Source: Buttiauxella warmboldiae
GTDB lineage: Bacteria > Pseudomonadota > Gammaproteobacteria > Enterobacterales > Enterobacteriaceae
Assembly (NCBI RefSeq): GCF_003818135.1
Contig: NZ_RPOH01000016.1
Coordinates: 1 to 64,000, forward strand
DNA length: 64,000 nucleotides
Direction: 5' to 3'
Part shown: positions 31,497-41,200 of the stretch, piece after piece
How positions within the stretch are numbered: position 1 is the stretch's first letter
Layout of the letters: the number at the start of each line of letters is the position of its first letter
Position numbers and translations under genes: made by a program
Notes under the pieces: generated by a model
The model's database searches: none
Told to the model about the DNA's origin: nothing
What the model saw: only the letters and a program-made list of their open reading frames with translations

Positions 31497-31853
31497 CTAA
31501 GGACATTTATAGACGTTCCCGGTCAGGGTAACGTCAGTCTGGCGGCTCATACCGGTACCGTCAAAGGTATTGCCTGAGTGACCTGCCCGTTGGGTGATAA
31601 TAGACACCACGTTGCCGCCCATATTTGCCGCCTGGTTTTTCAGGTCGTTTCGCGCACCGGTTTCCAGATTGCTGTTTGTGGTCCAGACACCGGCGAGAGC
31701 GTTACCCTGGCTGCCGGTAACATCGCCGAGGAACTTACACTCTTTGCCCGGCTCATTATTCGTGACGCGGACGCTCTGAGCCTGCGGGTTTAAATTCTGG
31801 GCGCTGCAACCGGCCAGCAGGATCGCCAACGCAATCAGGGTGATCTTTTTCAT
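31497..31853 (-). CDS. DUF4156-family lipoprotein
   Basis: 118 residues. The signal peptide ends in the lipobox LLAGC (Cys16), so the mature protein should be lipidated. The rest matches the DUF4156 family, to which E. coli YjeI belongs: QSVRVTNNEPGKECKFLGDVTGSQGN, then LKNQAANMGGNVV and a C-terminal GNVYKCP. Function unknown. Start at 31853 (MKKITLIA) has GGAAAG upstream; an earlier in-frame ATG lacks support. It stands alone between opgB and gdhA. Confidence 0.88.
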   Translation of the reverse strand: MKKITLIALAILLAGCSAQNLNPQAQSVRVTNNEPGKECKFLGDVTGSQGNALAGVWTTNSNLETGARNDLKNQAANMGGNVVSIITQRAGHSGNTFDGTGMSRQTDVTLTGNVYKCP

Positions 31854-32050
31854 AGTCTTTCCGGATAATATCATTCAGATTAAATAAGTAATGACCGTGC
31901 ATAGAAATAACGGAACATTAGATTTACGCTACCACAGCGAGATTAAAATAAACTGATTGAGCAGCCTGGCAAAGCGCTTTCCGATTAGCGTTGACGATGT
32001 GTTTAGGAATAAATTCCATCGTTTATTTGATTGGCCGGGTAATTATTATT

Positions 32051-32072
32051 GCGCGCTGTATTATCAGCGCGC
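32051..32072 (-). terminator. Hairpin downstream of gdhA
   Basis: A perfect 8-bp stem GCGCGCTG/CAGCGCGC with a 6-nt loop starts 5 bp past the gdhA stop codon. The minus-strand tail is AATAATAATT rather than a U-run, so it is a possible but atypical terminator. Confidence 0.5.
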
Positions 32073-32077
32073 TTAAA

Positions 32078-33421
32078 TCACAGTACGCCCTGGCCCAGCA
32101 TTGCATCAGCCACTTTCACAAAGCCGGCTATATTCGCTCCGCGAACATAGTGCGTTTGTTTCGCTTCACCGCCGTAATTTACGCAGGCTTCGTGGATATC
32201 CAGCATAATATGATGCAGTCGAATATCCACTTTCTCCGCTTTCCAGCCCAGACGCGCCGCATTCTGTGCCATTTCTAGCCCCGATGTCGCCACGCCGCCG
32301 GCGTTGGCCGCTTTACCCGGTGCAAACAGCACGCCAGCGTCGAGGAAAAGATTCGTCGCCTCGATGGTCGTGGGCATATTTGCGCCTTCCGCCACCGCTT
32401 TTACGCCGTTGGCAATTAGCGTGCGGGCCGCTTCGGTATCCAGTTCATTTTGCGTCGCGCAAGGCAGGGCGATATCCACCGGCACGCTCCACGGCTGCTG
32501 GCCTTCAAGATATTTCAGACCGAACTCGCGGGCGTAATCGGCCACGCGGCCGTCGCGGCTGGATTTAATTTCAGCCAGGCGTGCCAGTTTTTCACCAGTA
32601 AAGCCTGCTTCGTCGACCACGGTGCCGTTGGAGTCAGACGCGGTAACCACGCGCGCGCCCAGCGATAGCGCTTTTTCGATAGCATATTGCGCCACGTTGC
32701 CGGAGCCCGAAACGGCGACGCGCATCCCTTCAAAGCCTGAGCCGTGGCGCTGCAGCATGGCATCGGTGAAGTAAATCAGGCCGTAACCGGTGGCTTCCGG
32801 GCGCATCAGACTGCCGCCGAACGACAGCCCTTTGCCGGTAAACACGCAGGCCGAATTGTTGGAGAGTTTCTTCATCATCCCCGCCATAAAGCCCACTTCG
32901 CGCCCGCCAACGCCGATATCTCCTGCGGGAACATCGGTATCAGGGCCGAGATGGCGATACAGCTCCAGCATCAGTGCCTGGCAAAAACGCATGATTTCGC
33001 CTTCGCTTTTCCCTTTTGGGTTAAAGTCGCAGCCGCCCTTACCCCCGCCCATCGGCAGCGTGGTCAGCGCATTTTTAAAGGTTTGCTCAAAGCCGAGGAA
33101 TTTCAGAATTGAGAGATTCACCGACGGGTGAAAGCGCATTCCGCCTTTAAATGGCCCGATCGCGGAGCTAAATTGCACGCGCCAGGCGCGGTTAACCTGT
33201 ACCTGATTATGGTCATCAACCCAGGTGACGCGGAACTGAATCACGCGCTCTGGTTCAACCAGGCGTTCGAGCAGCGCTGCACGGCGGTAGCGCGGATTTT
33301 GCTCAAGGAACGGCCAGAGTGTGCTCATCACTTCACGCACCGCCTGCGCGAATTCAGGTTGATGGGGGTCACGCTGTTGTACCGAGTTGAGGAAGGATTC
33401 AAGAGAGAGCGAATTATCCAT
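32078..33421 (-). CDS. gdhA: NADP-specific glutamate dehydrogenase GdhA
   Basis: 447 residues, the same length as E. coli GdhA. Makes glutamate from 2-oxoglutarate, ammonium and NADPH. The substrate-binding lysine region PMGGGKGG, the catalytic segment DVPAGDIGVGGREVG and the nucleotide-binding GSGNVAQ are intact. It is adjacent to the enterobactin locus here but lies far from it in E. coli K-12. No operon partner. Confidence 0.97.
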   Translation of the reverse strand: MDNSLSLESFLNSVQQRDPHQPEFAQAVREVMSTLWPFLEQNPRYRRAALLERLVEPERVIQFRVTWVDDHNQVQVNRAWRVQFSSAIGPFKGGMRFHPSVNLSILKFLGFEQTFKNALTTLPMGGGKGGCDFNPKGKSEGEIMRFCQALMLELYRHLGPDTDVPAGDIGVGGREVGFMAGMMKKLSNNSACVFTGKGLSFGGSLMRPEATGYGLIYFTDAMLQRHGSGFEGMRVAVSGSGNVAQYAIEKALSLGARVVTASDSNGTVVDEAGFTGEKLARLAEIKSSRDGRVADYAREFGLKYLEGQQPWSVPVDIALPCATQNELDTEAARTLIANGVKAVAEGANMPTTIEATNLFLDAGVLFAPGKAANAGGVATSGLEMAQNAARLGWKAEKVDIRLHHIMLDIHEACVNYGGEAKQTHYVRGANIAGFVKVADAMLGQGVL

Positions 33422-33516
33422 AGCTTGCTAAGACCTTGTTATAAATGTTGTTATAGATGTGTTGTGTTTTTTTGAATATAACATTCACTTATTACCCGGC
33501 GGCAAGCATTTTCTAT

Positions 33517-34197
33517 TTATTCTCTCTCCAGCCGCAGTAGCGTAACTAATTGCGTGGAGTGACTTTCCCATACCGCAATGAATTCATGGCCTTTTTTAAA
33601 GGGGCCGAGGGCCTGGTTAAGCGTCAGGGTTAATTTCCCGTCATCTATTTTGCTTATTGAAGCGGCGGAAAAGTTAAAATAATGCCCGGCATGGCGAAAC
33701 AGGGCTTTGAATAAGCTTTCTTTGGCGGAAAAGGCCAGCGTTAAGGCGACATGAAAAGGAAAGGGTGTTGCGCAAATTAATGTTTTTTCAGCGCTATCAA
33801 TAATAGCGTCGCTAATCTCCCGGGCCACCTCTGGCGCAATAATGTCTTCGATATCAATTCCCACGCCCGATGGCCTGCGGGGATCGTCAGCGATGACCGT
33901 GGCCAGCGCCACTTTACCGCTGTGGGTAATACTTCCGCTAAAACCTGGTGGCCAGCAGGGCTCGCGCTGTAAACCCATTCCGGGAACGTAGTCCTTTACG
34001 CCGTGAAAGCGCAGCGCTTCACAAGCCGCGATCCTTCCTGCCAGATGCTCTGCCTGGCGTTTTTTAACCGCGCTGGATAAACGGTGGTGGTGGGGCAGCC
34101 AGAACAGATCTTCCGGCTGAAAGGTAGCGGTGACAAAATTGACCTGCAAAATGCGCAGGTCAGGGAGAATATCGAAATGGGTGAGCTGGTATTGCAT
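33517..34197 (-). CDS. entD: 4'-phosphopantetheinyl transferase EntD
   Basis: 226 residues. Attaches the phosphopantetheine arm from CoA to the carrier domains of EntB and EntF. Motifs are present: HLAGRIAA, GSITHSG, GVGIDIEDI with the magnesium-binding acids, and FSAKESLFKA. I choose the ATG at 34197 because it aligns best with E. coli EntD, but no ribosome-binding site precedes it. An in-frame ATG at 34233, one base after the fepA stop, would add 12 residues encoded by a hairpin and could be used by reinitiation. About 15 residues longer than E. coli EntD, mainly after the IADD segment. Confidence 0.88.
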   Translation of the reverse strand: MQYQLTHFDILPDLRILQVNFVTATFQPEDLFWLPHHHRLSSAVKKRQAEHLAGRIAACEALRFHGVKDYVPGMGLQREPCWPPGFSGSITHSGKVALATVIADDPRRPSGVGIDIEDIIAPEVAREISDAIIDSAEKTLICATPFPFHVALTLAFSAKESLFKALFRHAGHYFNFSAASISKIDDGKLTLTLNQALGPFKKGHEFIAVWESHSTQLVTLLRLERE

Positions 34198-34201
34198 CGC
34201 C

Positions 34202-34227
34202 AAAAGGGAGGAGAAAGCTCTCCTCCC
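34202..34227 (-). terminator. Terminator-like hairpin between fepA and entD
   Basis: On the minus strand GGGAGGAGA pairs perfectly with TCTCCTCCC (arms 34219-34227 and 34206-34214, 4-nt loop), followed by four T residues. It lies between the fepA stop and the likely entD start, so it probably reduces entD expression relative to fepA. Confidence 0.65.
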
Positions 34228-34234
34228 CTCCATT

Positions 34235-36526
34235 TTAGAAGTGCGTATTCAGGCTGAGATAGTAAGTACGACCGGCTTCGTTATAGGTTGCGGCTCCTGC
34301 GCCGTACATATAACCGCTGGCACCGCCCGTGCTTTGGGCATTACCTGCACGCCAGTGGCGCTCGTCCAACAGATTGTCGATACCCGCCGTCAGGCTGACA
34401 TTCTTCGTCGCATCCCAGGTTCCGCTCAGGCCAACAATGCTATAAGGGCTAACTTCGTTGGTTTCCGACCCCGTTGCTGGCTGGCCTTTATAGTTGTACT
34501 TCTTCGGCTGCTGTTTGCCGTACCAGGTAAAGGTCGACTGCACGGAAATGTCCTGGCGAACCTGCCAGCTAAGCGTTGAGTTCAGCGTGTATTCCGGGAT
34601 AACCGACAGGCGCTCGCCGGTCTCTTTGTTTTTACTTTCCAGCATATAGGTGATGTTATTCGTCCAGTTCACCGAGTCGGAAACCGGCACGTTTAACGTA
34701 CCCTCAAGCCCTTCTACCAGCGCTTTGGGAATATTCTGCCACTGGTAAATATCGGTTTTGAGTGAGCCTTGTGAGGTCTGTCCGACAGGCGAATAACCGG
34801 CTTCAATTTTATCGCGGTAGTCGTTACGGAACCAGGTCACCCCTGCCAGCCAGTTATCCCGTTTGAACTCAAGGCCGATCTCTTTGTTGATACTGGTTTC
34901 AGCTTTCAGATCGTCATTGCCCATCATGTAGCAGCCCACGCCGTTACCGCTTGCGTAGCAACCCTGGCCTCTGCTGTACAGAATGTAGTTCGGGTTGGTC
35001 TGATACAGGCTCGGCGCTTTATACGCCTGGGCAATACCCATCTTCAGGGTAAAGTTATCTCCCAGCCCTTGCGACAGGTTCAGCGACGGGCTCCAGTTGT
35101 TGCCAACAATGCTGTGGTGATCGAAGCGCAGACCCGGCGTCAGCATGGTGCTGTCGGTCAGCTCCATATTATCTTCGGCAAACAGTGAGAAGATCTCGGC
35201 TTCGGAGTATGGGCTACGTCCGGTGCTGTTGTAGCCTGGGATCGCGCCTCCCATAAAGGTTTGGCTGTTTGAAGATAAATCCTTCATCCGCTGCTGGTTC
35301 CACTCGGTACCCAGCGTTAAGTTCTGGTTGAATACGAAATCAATCGGGATATTGACTTCGCTATGCAGCAGCACGCTGCTTAATTCTGTATCGCTAAAGT
35401 TTTGCGTAGCGTTTTCATTAAATTTGCCTTCAGTTCCGCCTGCCAGCCCCTCTGGTGTACGGGAATTACGGGTGTTTTCGTACTGCACCCAGTTGCTGGT
35501 GGTCAGGCCGTTATCCCAGCCGCCATTCCAGGTCAGAGAATAGTTCTGCCGGTAAAGTCGGTTAGTCTCTTTACCATATTTGGAGGCAGTATAAGCATCT
35601 GAGTTGGTGTTCTGGGTATCGCCGGAATAGAGGTTGCCCTGGCGGCTGTAGCCCGCTTCCAGCTCCAGCGACTGCATGGGCGCAAAGTCCCAGCGCACCA
35701 CGCCGTTAATATCTTTGTGAATCACACCTTCGCGACCGGCAGGCAGCGTGTTGGAATAAATACCGGTACGTTCAGACTGATGCCCCTGGTTAATATCCCA
35801 TGCGTCGGCCTGGGTTTTATCGAGGTTGCCGTACAGACGGAAGCTGAAATCCCCGCCCAGCGGGCCATTCAGGCTAAAGTTGGTGCGTTTGGTGGAGCCT
35901 TCGTCTTTATGCTCAAGGGCATTGAGATAGGTGTTCCAGCTGCCGTGCCACTCGCCGCTGCCTTTTTTGGTGATGATGTTCACCACGCCGCCAGCCGCGC
36001 CGTTGCCGTAACGCGCCGCGGCCGGGCCGCGAATCACTTCAATACGTTCAACCATTTCTGGCGGCACCCAGCTTGCATCGCCGCGCGTATCACGCTCGCC
36101 GCGCCAGCCCAGACGCACCGAGTTACGGCTGGTAACCGGTTTGCCGTCAATCAGAATCAGGGTGTTTTCCGGGCCCATGCCGCGAATATCAATCTGACGA
36201 CCGTTACCGCGCTGGCCGCTGGTGGAGTTGCCCGTCAGGTTAACGCCCGGCATGGTTCGGACGATTTCGGAAATATCACGCGCGGGAGGGCGCTTTTTCA
36301 GCTCTTCTGCGGTGATGGTGGAAACGCCAGGGGCCTGCAAATTTTGCGCCGCGGCGGTGACCACCAGCGTGTCTTCATCGGCAGGGTTTTGTGTGTCGTC
36401 AACGTTTGCAACCGCAGTGGGAGCCGTTGCTGATGCCGTTTGCTGTGCTGCAAAGGCAGGAGCCGCTGCTCCGTATATTCCCAGGTTAATTAGCATTGCG
36501 AGGGAATAATTAATTTTTTTATTCAT
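34235..36526 (-). CDS. fepA: TonB-dependent ferric enterobactin receptor FepA
   Basis: 763 residues. Start at MNKKINYSLAM gives a signal peptide ending near PAFA-AQ; upstream in-frame codons read through the promoter. The TonB box EDTLVVTA is followed by the plug domain (NLTGNSTSGQRGNGRQIDIRG, then RGPAAARYGNGAAGGVVNI) and a 22-strand barrel ending in Phe (LSLNTHF). Imports ferric enterobactin and is a colicin B/D receptor in E. coli. Divergent from fes across Fur boxes. Confidence 0.97.
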   Translation of the reverse strand: MNKKINYSLAMLINLGIYGAAAPAFAAQQTASATAPTAVANVDDTQNPADEDTLVVTAAAQNLQAPGVSTITAEELKKRPPARDISEIVRTMPGVNLTGNSTSGQRGNGRQIDIRGMGPENTLILIDGKPVTSRNSVRLGWRGERDTRGDASWVPPEMVERIEVIRGPAAARYGNGAAGGVVNIITKKGSGEWHGSWNTYLNALEHKDEGSTKRTNFSLNGPLGGDFSFRLYGNLDKTQADAWDINQGHQSERTGIYSNTLPAGREGVIHKDINGVVRWDFAPMQSLELEAGYSRQGNLYSGDTQNTNSDAYTASKYGKETNRLYRQNYSLTWNGGWDNGLTTSNWVQYENTRNSRTPEGLAGGTEGKFNENATQNFSDTELSSVLLHSEVNIPIDFVFNQNLTLGTEWNQQRMKDLSSNSQTFMGGAIPGYNSTGRSPYSEAEIFSLFAEDNMELTDSTMLTPGLRFDHHSIVGNNWSPSLNLSQGLGDNFTLKMGIAQAYKAPSLYQTNPNYILYSRGQGCYASGNGVGCYMMGNDDLKAETSINKEIGLEFKRDNWLAGVTWFRNDYRDKIEAGYSPVGQTSQGSLKTDIYQWQNIPKALVEGLEGTLNVPVSDSVNWTNNITYMLESKNKETGERLSVIPEYTLNSTLSWQVRQDISVQSTFTWYGKQQPKKYNYKGQPATGSETNEVSPYSIVGLSGTWDATKNVSLTAGIDNLLDERHWRAGNAQSTGGASGYMYGAGAATYNEAGRTYYLSLNTHF

Positions 36527-36718
36527 TATGGTGGCCTGCTTTTCCGCTGGGCCCGGCGTTATTCCATTCCCGGAGGGAGCGGGCGCAGCATGGGTGTTAC
36601 GTAGAAGCACCGAAAACAGACGCCGCCGCCCGGCTAAAGGGGGCGAGCGTATTCGGCAATTTATGGTCTTGCGCCGGGAACCGGTGGGTTCAACGCGCGG
36701 AAATACGCTATTGCAAAT

Positions 36719-36743
36719 GCAAATAATTATCAATAGTATTATC
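36719..36743. promoter_or_regulatory. Overlapping Fur boxes between fepA and fes
   Basis: Two 19-bp windows, 36719-36737 and 36725-36743, each match the GATAATGATAATCATTATC consensus at 12 of 19 positions and are offset by 6 bp, the spacing typical of extended Fur sites. They lie in the 271-bp divergent promoter region of fepA-entD and fes-ybdZ-entF. Confidence 0.82.
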
Positions 36744-36797
36744 AATATATTTCTCGATTGTTGATCGTTATCCGTTATTTCATAGGGTTATGTTCGA

Positions 36798-38024
36798 GTG
36801 AAAAATTTGCTGACAGGAAGTGAGGGCTGGTGGCAGGCGCTGCAGGCGCAGGGTGTCCCAGGCGTAATCTATGATAACGACGGCCAGTGTACGGTCACTT
36901 TCTGGTGGCGCGACCCGCAGGGTTGTGAGCAAACCTCCCCGATCAAGCGGGTATGGATTTACCTCACCGGCGTGACTGACCACCACCAAAAATCCCCCCC
37001 GCAAACTCTGCAGCGCGTGGCTGGCACGGATGTCTGGCAGTGGCAAACTCGTCTTAGTTCCACATGGCGCGGCAGCTACTGCCTGATCCCTTCGGGCAAT
37101 GAAGATGATTTCCCGGCTGAAGCTTTTGACGGCATAGCACCCGCAGCTATGGCGCTGCGTGGCGGCTGGCAAAAACTGCTGCCGCAGGCGATTGCCGATC
37201 CGTTAAATCCTGAAAGCTGGCTGGGCGGGCGAGGGCATATGATGTCGGCACTGCATCTTCCTGATGCGCCATCTCAGGCTGGATGGGAGCGCGCGGATAC
37301 GCGATATCAGGCACCGCAGCGCCTGACGTGGTTTAGCGAACGGCTGAAAAATCAGCGCCACGTCTGGGTTTTTACCAGCGGCGACGCCGTACCGGAACAG
37401 CGCCCGCTGGCGATATTGCTCGACGGCCAATTCTGGGCGGAAGAGATGCCAGTCTGGCCTGCGCTACAGGCTCAAACCAACGCGGGGGCCTTGCCTCCCG
37501 CCGTCTATCTGCTGATTGATGCTATCGATACCACGACCCGTAGCAATGAACTGCCCTGCAATGCGCAATTCTGGCTGGCGGTACAGGAAGAGTTACTGCC
37601 GCAGTTACGCATGTTGACTCGCTGGAATGAAAACCCCGAAACCACCGCGGTGGCCGGGCAGAGTTTTGGTGGGCTTTCAGCGCTTTATGCCGTACTTCAC
37701 TGGCCTGAACAATTTGGCTGCGTGCTGAGCCAGTCCGGCTCTTACTGGTGGCCGCGACGTGACAATCATCCGCAGGGCGGGCAGCTGATACGGCAGCTGG
37801 AAGAGGGGTTTACGTGCGACAAAGCGTTGCGTATCTACCTTGAGGCAGGGGTCAGAGAACCTCTTATTCATCAAGTGAATCAACGTTTATATCCCTTACT
37901 ACAACAAACACAGCGCGCTGTTTTCTACCGTCAGGTTGACGGTGGGCATGATGCGCTTTGCTGGCGGGGAGGGCTGATTGACGGGCTTGCCTGGCTGTGG
38001 AAAGGGTTTTTTAAACAGGAGTAA
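36798..38024 (+). CDS. fes: Enterobactin esterase Fes
   Basis: 408 residues. Cytoplasmic esterase that hydrolyses the trilactone of imported ferric enterobactin to release iron. An N-terminal domain (FWWRDPQGCEQ, IKRVWIYLTGVTDHHQ) precedes an alpha/beta-hydrolase domain with nucleophile GQSFGGLSAL and the acid/His region VDGGHDALCWRGG. The start is GTG with AGGG upstream. Heads the fes-ybdZ-entF operon. Confidence 0.96.
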   Translation: MKNLLTGSEGWWQALQAQGVPGVIYDNDGQCTVTFWWRDPQGCEQTSPIKRVWIYLTGVTDHHQKSPPQTLQRVAGTDVWQWQTRLSSTWRGSYCLIPSGNEDDFPAEAFDGIAPAAMALRGGWQKLLPQAIADPLNPESWLGGRGHMMSALHLPDAPSQAGWERADTRYQAPQRLTWFSERLKNQRHVWVFTSGDAVPEQRPLAILLDGQFWAEEMPVWPALQAQTNAGALPPAVYLLIDAIDTTTRSNELPCNAQFWLAVQEELLPQLRMLTRWNENPETTAVAGQSFGGLSALYAVLHWPEQFGCVLSQSGSYWWPRRDNHPQGGQLIRQLEEGFTCDKALRIYLEAGVREPLIHQVNQRLYPLLQQTQRAVFYRQVDGGHDALCWRGGLIDGLAWLWKGFFKQE

Positions 38025-38027
38025 GCT

Positions 38028-38249
38028 ATGGAATTCAGTAACCCTTTCGACGCGCCGCAGAGCCGTTTTTTCATCCTTGAAAATGCGCACCGGCAGTACA
38101 GTTTATGGCCTGAACATTGCGCCGTCCCCGACGGCTGGCAGGTAGTGCGTCAACCCGCACCAAACGAAGAGTGCAACCGCTGGCTGCTCGCTAACTGGGG
38201 CGGGCTTCAACCCGCCTCTTTTGTCAAACAAGGAGCGAGCGGTGAGTGA
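38028..38249 (+). CDS. ybdZ: MbtH-like protein YbdZ
   Basis: 73 residues. MbtH family: NPFDAPQSRFFILEN, then QYSLWPE, PDGWQVV and the conserved tail NRWLLANWGGLQPASF. Binds the EntF adenylation domain and supports its activity. Begins 4 nt after fes and overlaps the entF start by 8 nt. Confidence 0.95.
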   Translation: MEFSNPFDAPQSRFFILENAHRQYSLWPEHCAVPDGWQVVRQPAPNEECNRWLLANWGGLQPASFVKQGASGE

Positions 38250-41200
38250 ATTGATCATGGCAACGGCATTTGAACCACCGCCTGAAACTTTGCCATTAGC
38301 GGCGGCACAGCCCGGCATCTGGATGGCGGATCGGCTCTCGCCGCAGGCTAACGCCTGGAGCGTGGCGCACTACGTTGAGCTAAATGGCGAACTCAATGAA
38401 GCGCTCTTATGCCAGGCAATAGTTGCGGGCATGAAAGAGGCCGATACGCTTTGTATGCGTTTTGGTGAAGTGGAGGGCGAAGCGCGGCAATGGATCGATC
38501 CCAACGCTTCGTTTACCTTGCCGCTTTGCCGCGACCTGCGTGCTGAACCCGAGCCAGAAGCCGCCGCACTGGCATTAATGCGCGACGATCTCGAACAGGA
38601 TTTGCGCCTGGCAAGCGGCAGGCCGCTCTACCATCATCAGCTGCTGCGCATTAACGACACGCGCTGGTTGTGGTATCAACGTTTTCACCATTTGGTGGTT
38701 GATGGCTTTAGTTTCACCGCCATTACCCGCCGAATCGCCAATATTTACCGTGCTTTTTGCGCAGGCCAGACTCCAGAACCCAGCCCGTTTACGCCGTTCA
38801 GCGACGTGGTGGAAGAGTATCAGCAGTACCGCACCACGAATGCCTGGCAGCGTGATTGCGCTTTCTGGCTAAATAAAGCGCAACGGCTCCCTCCTCCGGC
38901 CACGCTCTCAGCGAAACCGCTGAGCGGGCAAGGGGCGAGCAGCAGGCTGATTCGTCAGTCGCTAAGGGTTGAGCGCGCTGATTTCCAGGCGCTGGTCGAG
39001 CGCTCCCGCCAGCAAAATTTGACCGCTGCCGATATGGCATTAGGGCTGGTGGCGCTGTGGCTCGGGCGTTTGAGCGGGCGCGCTGAGTATTGCGCCGGGT
39101 TTATCTTTATGCGCCGCCTGGGGTCCGCAGCGCTTTGCGCCACCGGACCGGTGCTGAACGTACTGCCGTTTGGGGTGCGTATCGAAGCTGATTTTACTCT
39201 GGAAGATCTCGCCGCCAATATTGCCGGTGAGTTGAAAAGCCTGCGCCGCTATCAGCGCTACGATGCTGAACAAATTCAGCGCGACCTTGGGCAAGTCGTT
39301 AGCGGTGAGCCGTTATATGGTGCGGTATTAAACCTGAAAATGTTCGATTACCGCCTTGATTTCCACGGCATCGAAGGCATTACGCATCAGCTGGCTTCCG
39401 GCCCGGTGCGCGATCTGGAAATAGCGCTGTATATCAGCGAACAGGGTGACTTCGCGCTGGAAATTCTGGCAAATGCCGAACGCTATGATGCGCAGGTTTT
39501 GCAACAGCATATCGCCCGTTTACCGCTGCTTTTACGCCAGTTTGCGGCTAATCCCGCCTTGCGTTGTGTGGATGCCGAACTGTTGCATATCTCCGAAATC
39601 GAACTAATTGAACGCGTAAACGACACACAAACGTCGATTCCCGCCACCACGTTAAGCCAGTTGATTGCCCAACAGGCAAACCGCACGCCGAACGCGCCAG
39701 CGCTTGCCGATGAAAACCATCAGCTTAGCTACCGTGAAATGCGTCAACAGGTACAGGCTTTGGCGCGCGAGCTGATTTCACGCGGTGTGAAACCGGGGGA
39801 TGTAGTGGCTGTCGCGCTACCGCGCTCGGTGTTTTTATCGCTCGCGTTGCAGGCGATTGTTGAAGTCGGGGCGGCCTGGCTGCCGCTTGATACCGGTTAT
39901 CCTGATGACCGCTTGCAGATGATGCTTGAAGATGCCGCTCCGCGTTTACTGCTGACTTCTGACTCTCAATTACCGCGATTTAGTGCCGTAAATGGCCTGA
40001 AAACCTTCTGCTATCAAAGCATTATGGATACGGCTAATGTGCCGAAAATCCCTCATCTCTCGCGCCCGGAACACACCGCGTATGTGATTTTCACCTCCGG
40101 TTCGACCGGGCGACCAAAAGGAGTCATGGTCGGGCAGCAGGCTATCGTTAACCGTCTTTTGTGGATGCAAAATCACTATCCGCTGAATGGCGAGGACGTG
40201 GTTTTACAGAAAACGCCGTGCAGTTTTGACGTGTCCGTATGGGAGTTTTTCTGGCCGTATATCGTTGGCGCGCAACTGGTGATGGCTCCACCAGAAGCGC
40301 ATCGTGACCCGGAAGCGTTGCAGCAGCTTTTTGCCCGCTACGGCGTGACCACCACGCACTTTGTTCCGTCAATGTTAGCGGCGTTTGTCGCGGCATTAAC
40401 CAATGATGACGCGAGAGCAAAATGCGGCACTCTGTGCCGGGTGTTCTGTAGCGGGGAAGCGCTACCGACTGAACTTTGTCGCCAGTGGGAACAACTCACT
40501 TACGCACCATTGCATAATCTCTACGGCCCAACCGAAGCCGCCGTTGATGTCAGCTGGTATCCGGCGTTTGGCGAAGAGCTGGCGCGGGTTTCAGGCAGCA
40601 GTGTGCCGATTGGCTGGCCGGTCTGGAATACCGGATTGCGCATTCTGGACTCGGCAATGCGCCCCGTTCCGCCGGGGATCGCAGGCGATCTGTATCTCAC
40701 CGGAATCCAGTTGGCGCAGGGCTATTTATCGCGTCCCGATCTTACTGCCAGCCGTTTTGTCGCCGATCCTTTTGCGGCAGGCGAACGGATGTATCGCACC
40801 GGCGACGTGGGGCGCTGGCTTGATGACGGAGCCGTGGAATATCTGGGGCGCAGCGACGATCAGCTAAAAATTCGCGGTCAGCGTATTGAACTGGGTGATA
40901 TTGACCGCGCTTTGCAGGCCCTGCCGGATGTGGCTCAGGCTGTCACCCATGCCGGTGTACTGAACCAGGCGGCAGCCAGCGGCGGCGATGCTCGCCAGCT
41001 GGTGGGCTACCTGGTTTCGGCGTCCGGCCAGGCACTGCCGCTGGATGTGATGCGTGAAAAGCTTTGCGCCATGCTACCCGCGCATATGGTTCCGGTGGCG
41101 CTGGTGCAGCTGGATAGTTTCCCGCTAAGCGCTAACGGCAAACTGGATCGCAAAGCTCTGCCCCTGCCTGAAATGGCATTGCGCGGCACGGGGCGTGCGC

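Noticed and set aside
31991-32278. 95-codon plus-strand reading frame opposite the end of gdhA
   Set aside because: It mostly mirrors the gdhA 3' coding region and has no family similarity or ribosome-binding site.
36600-36797. Possible small gene between fepA and fes
   Set aside because: Open frames here read through the Fur region without start signals; the stretch is explained as a divergent promoter.
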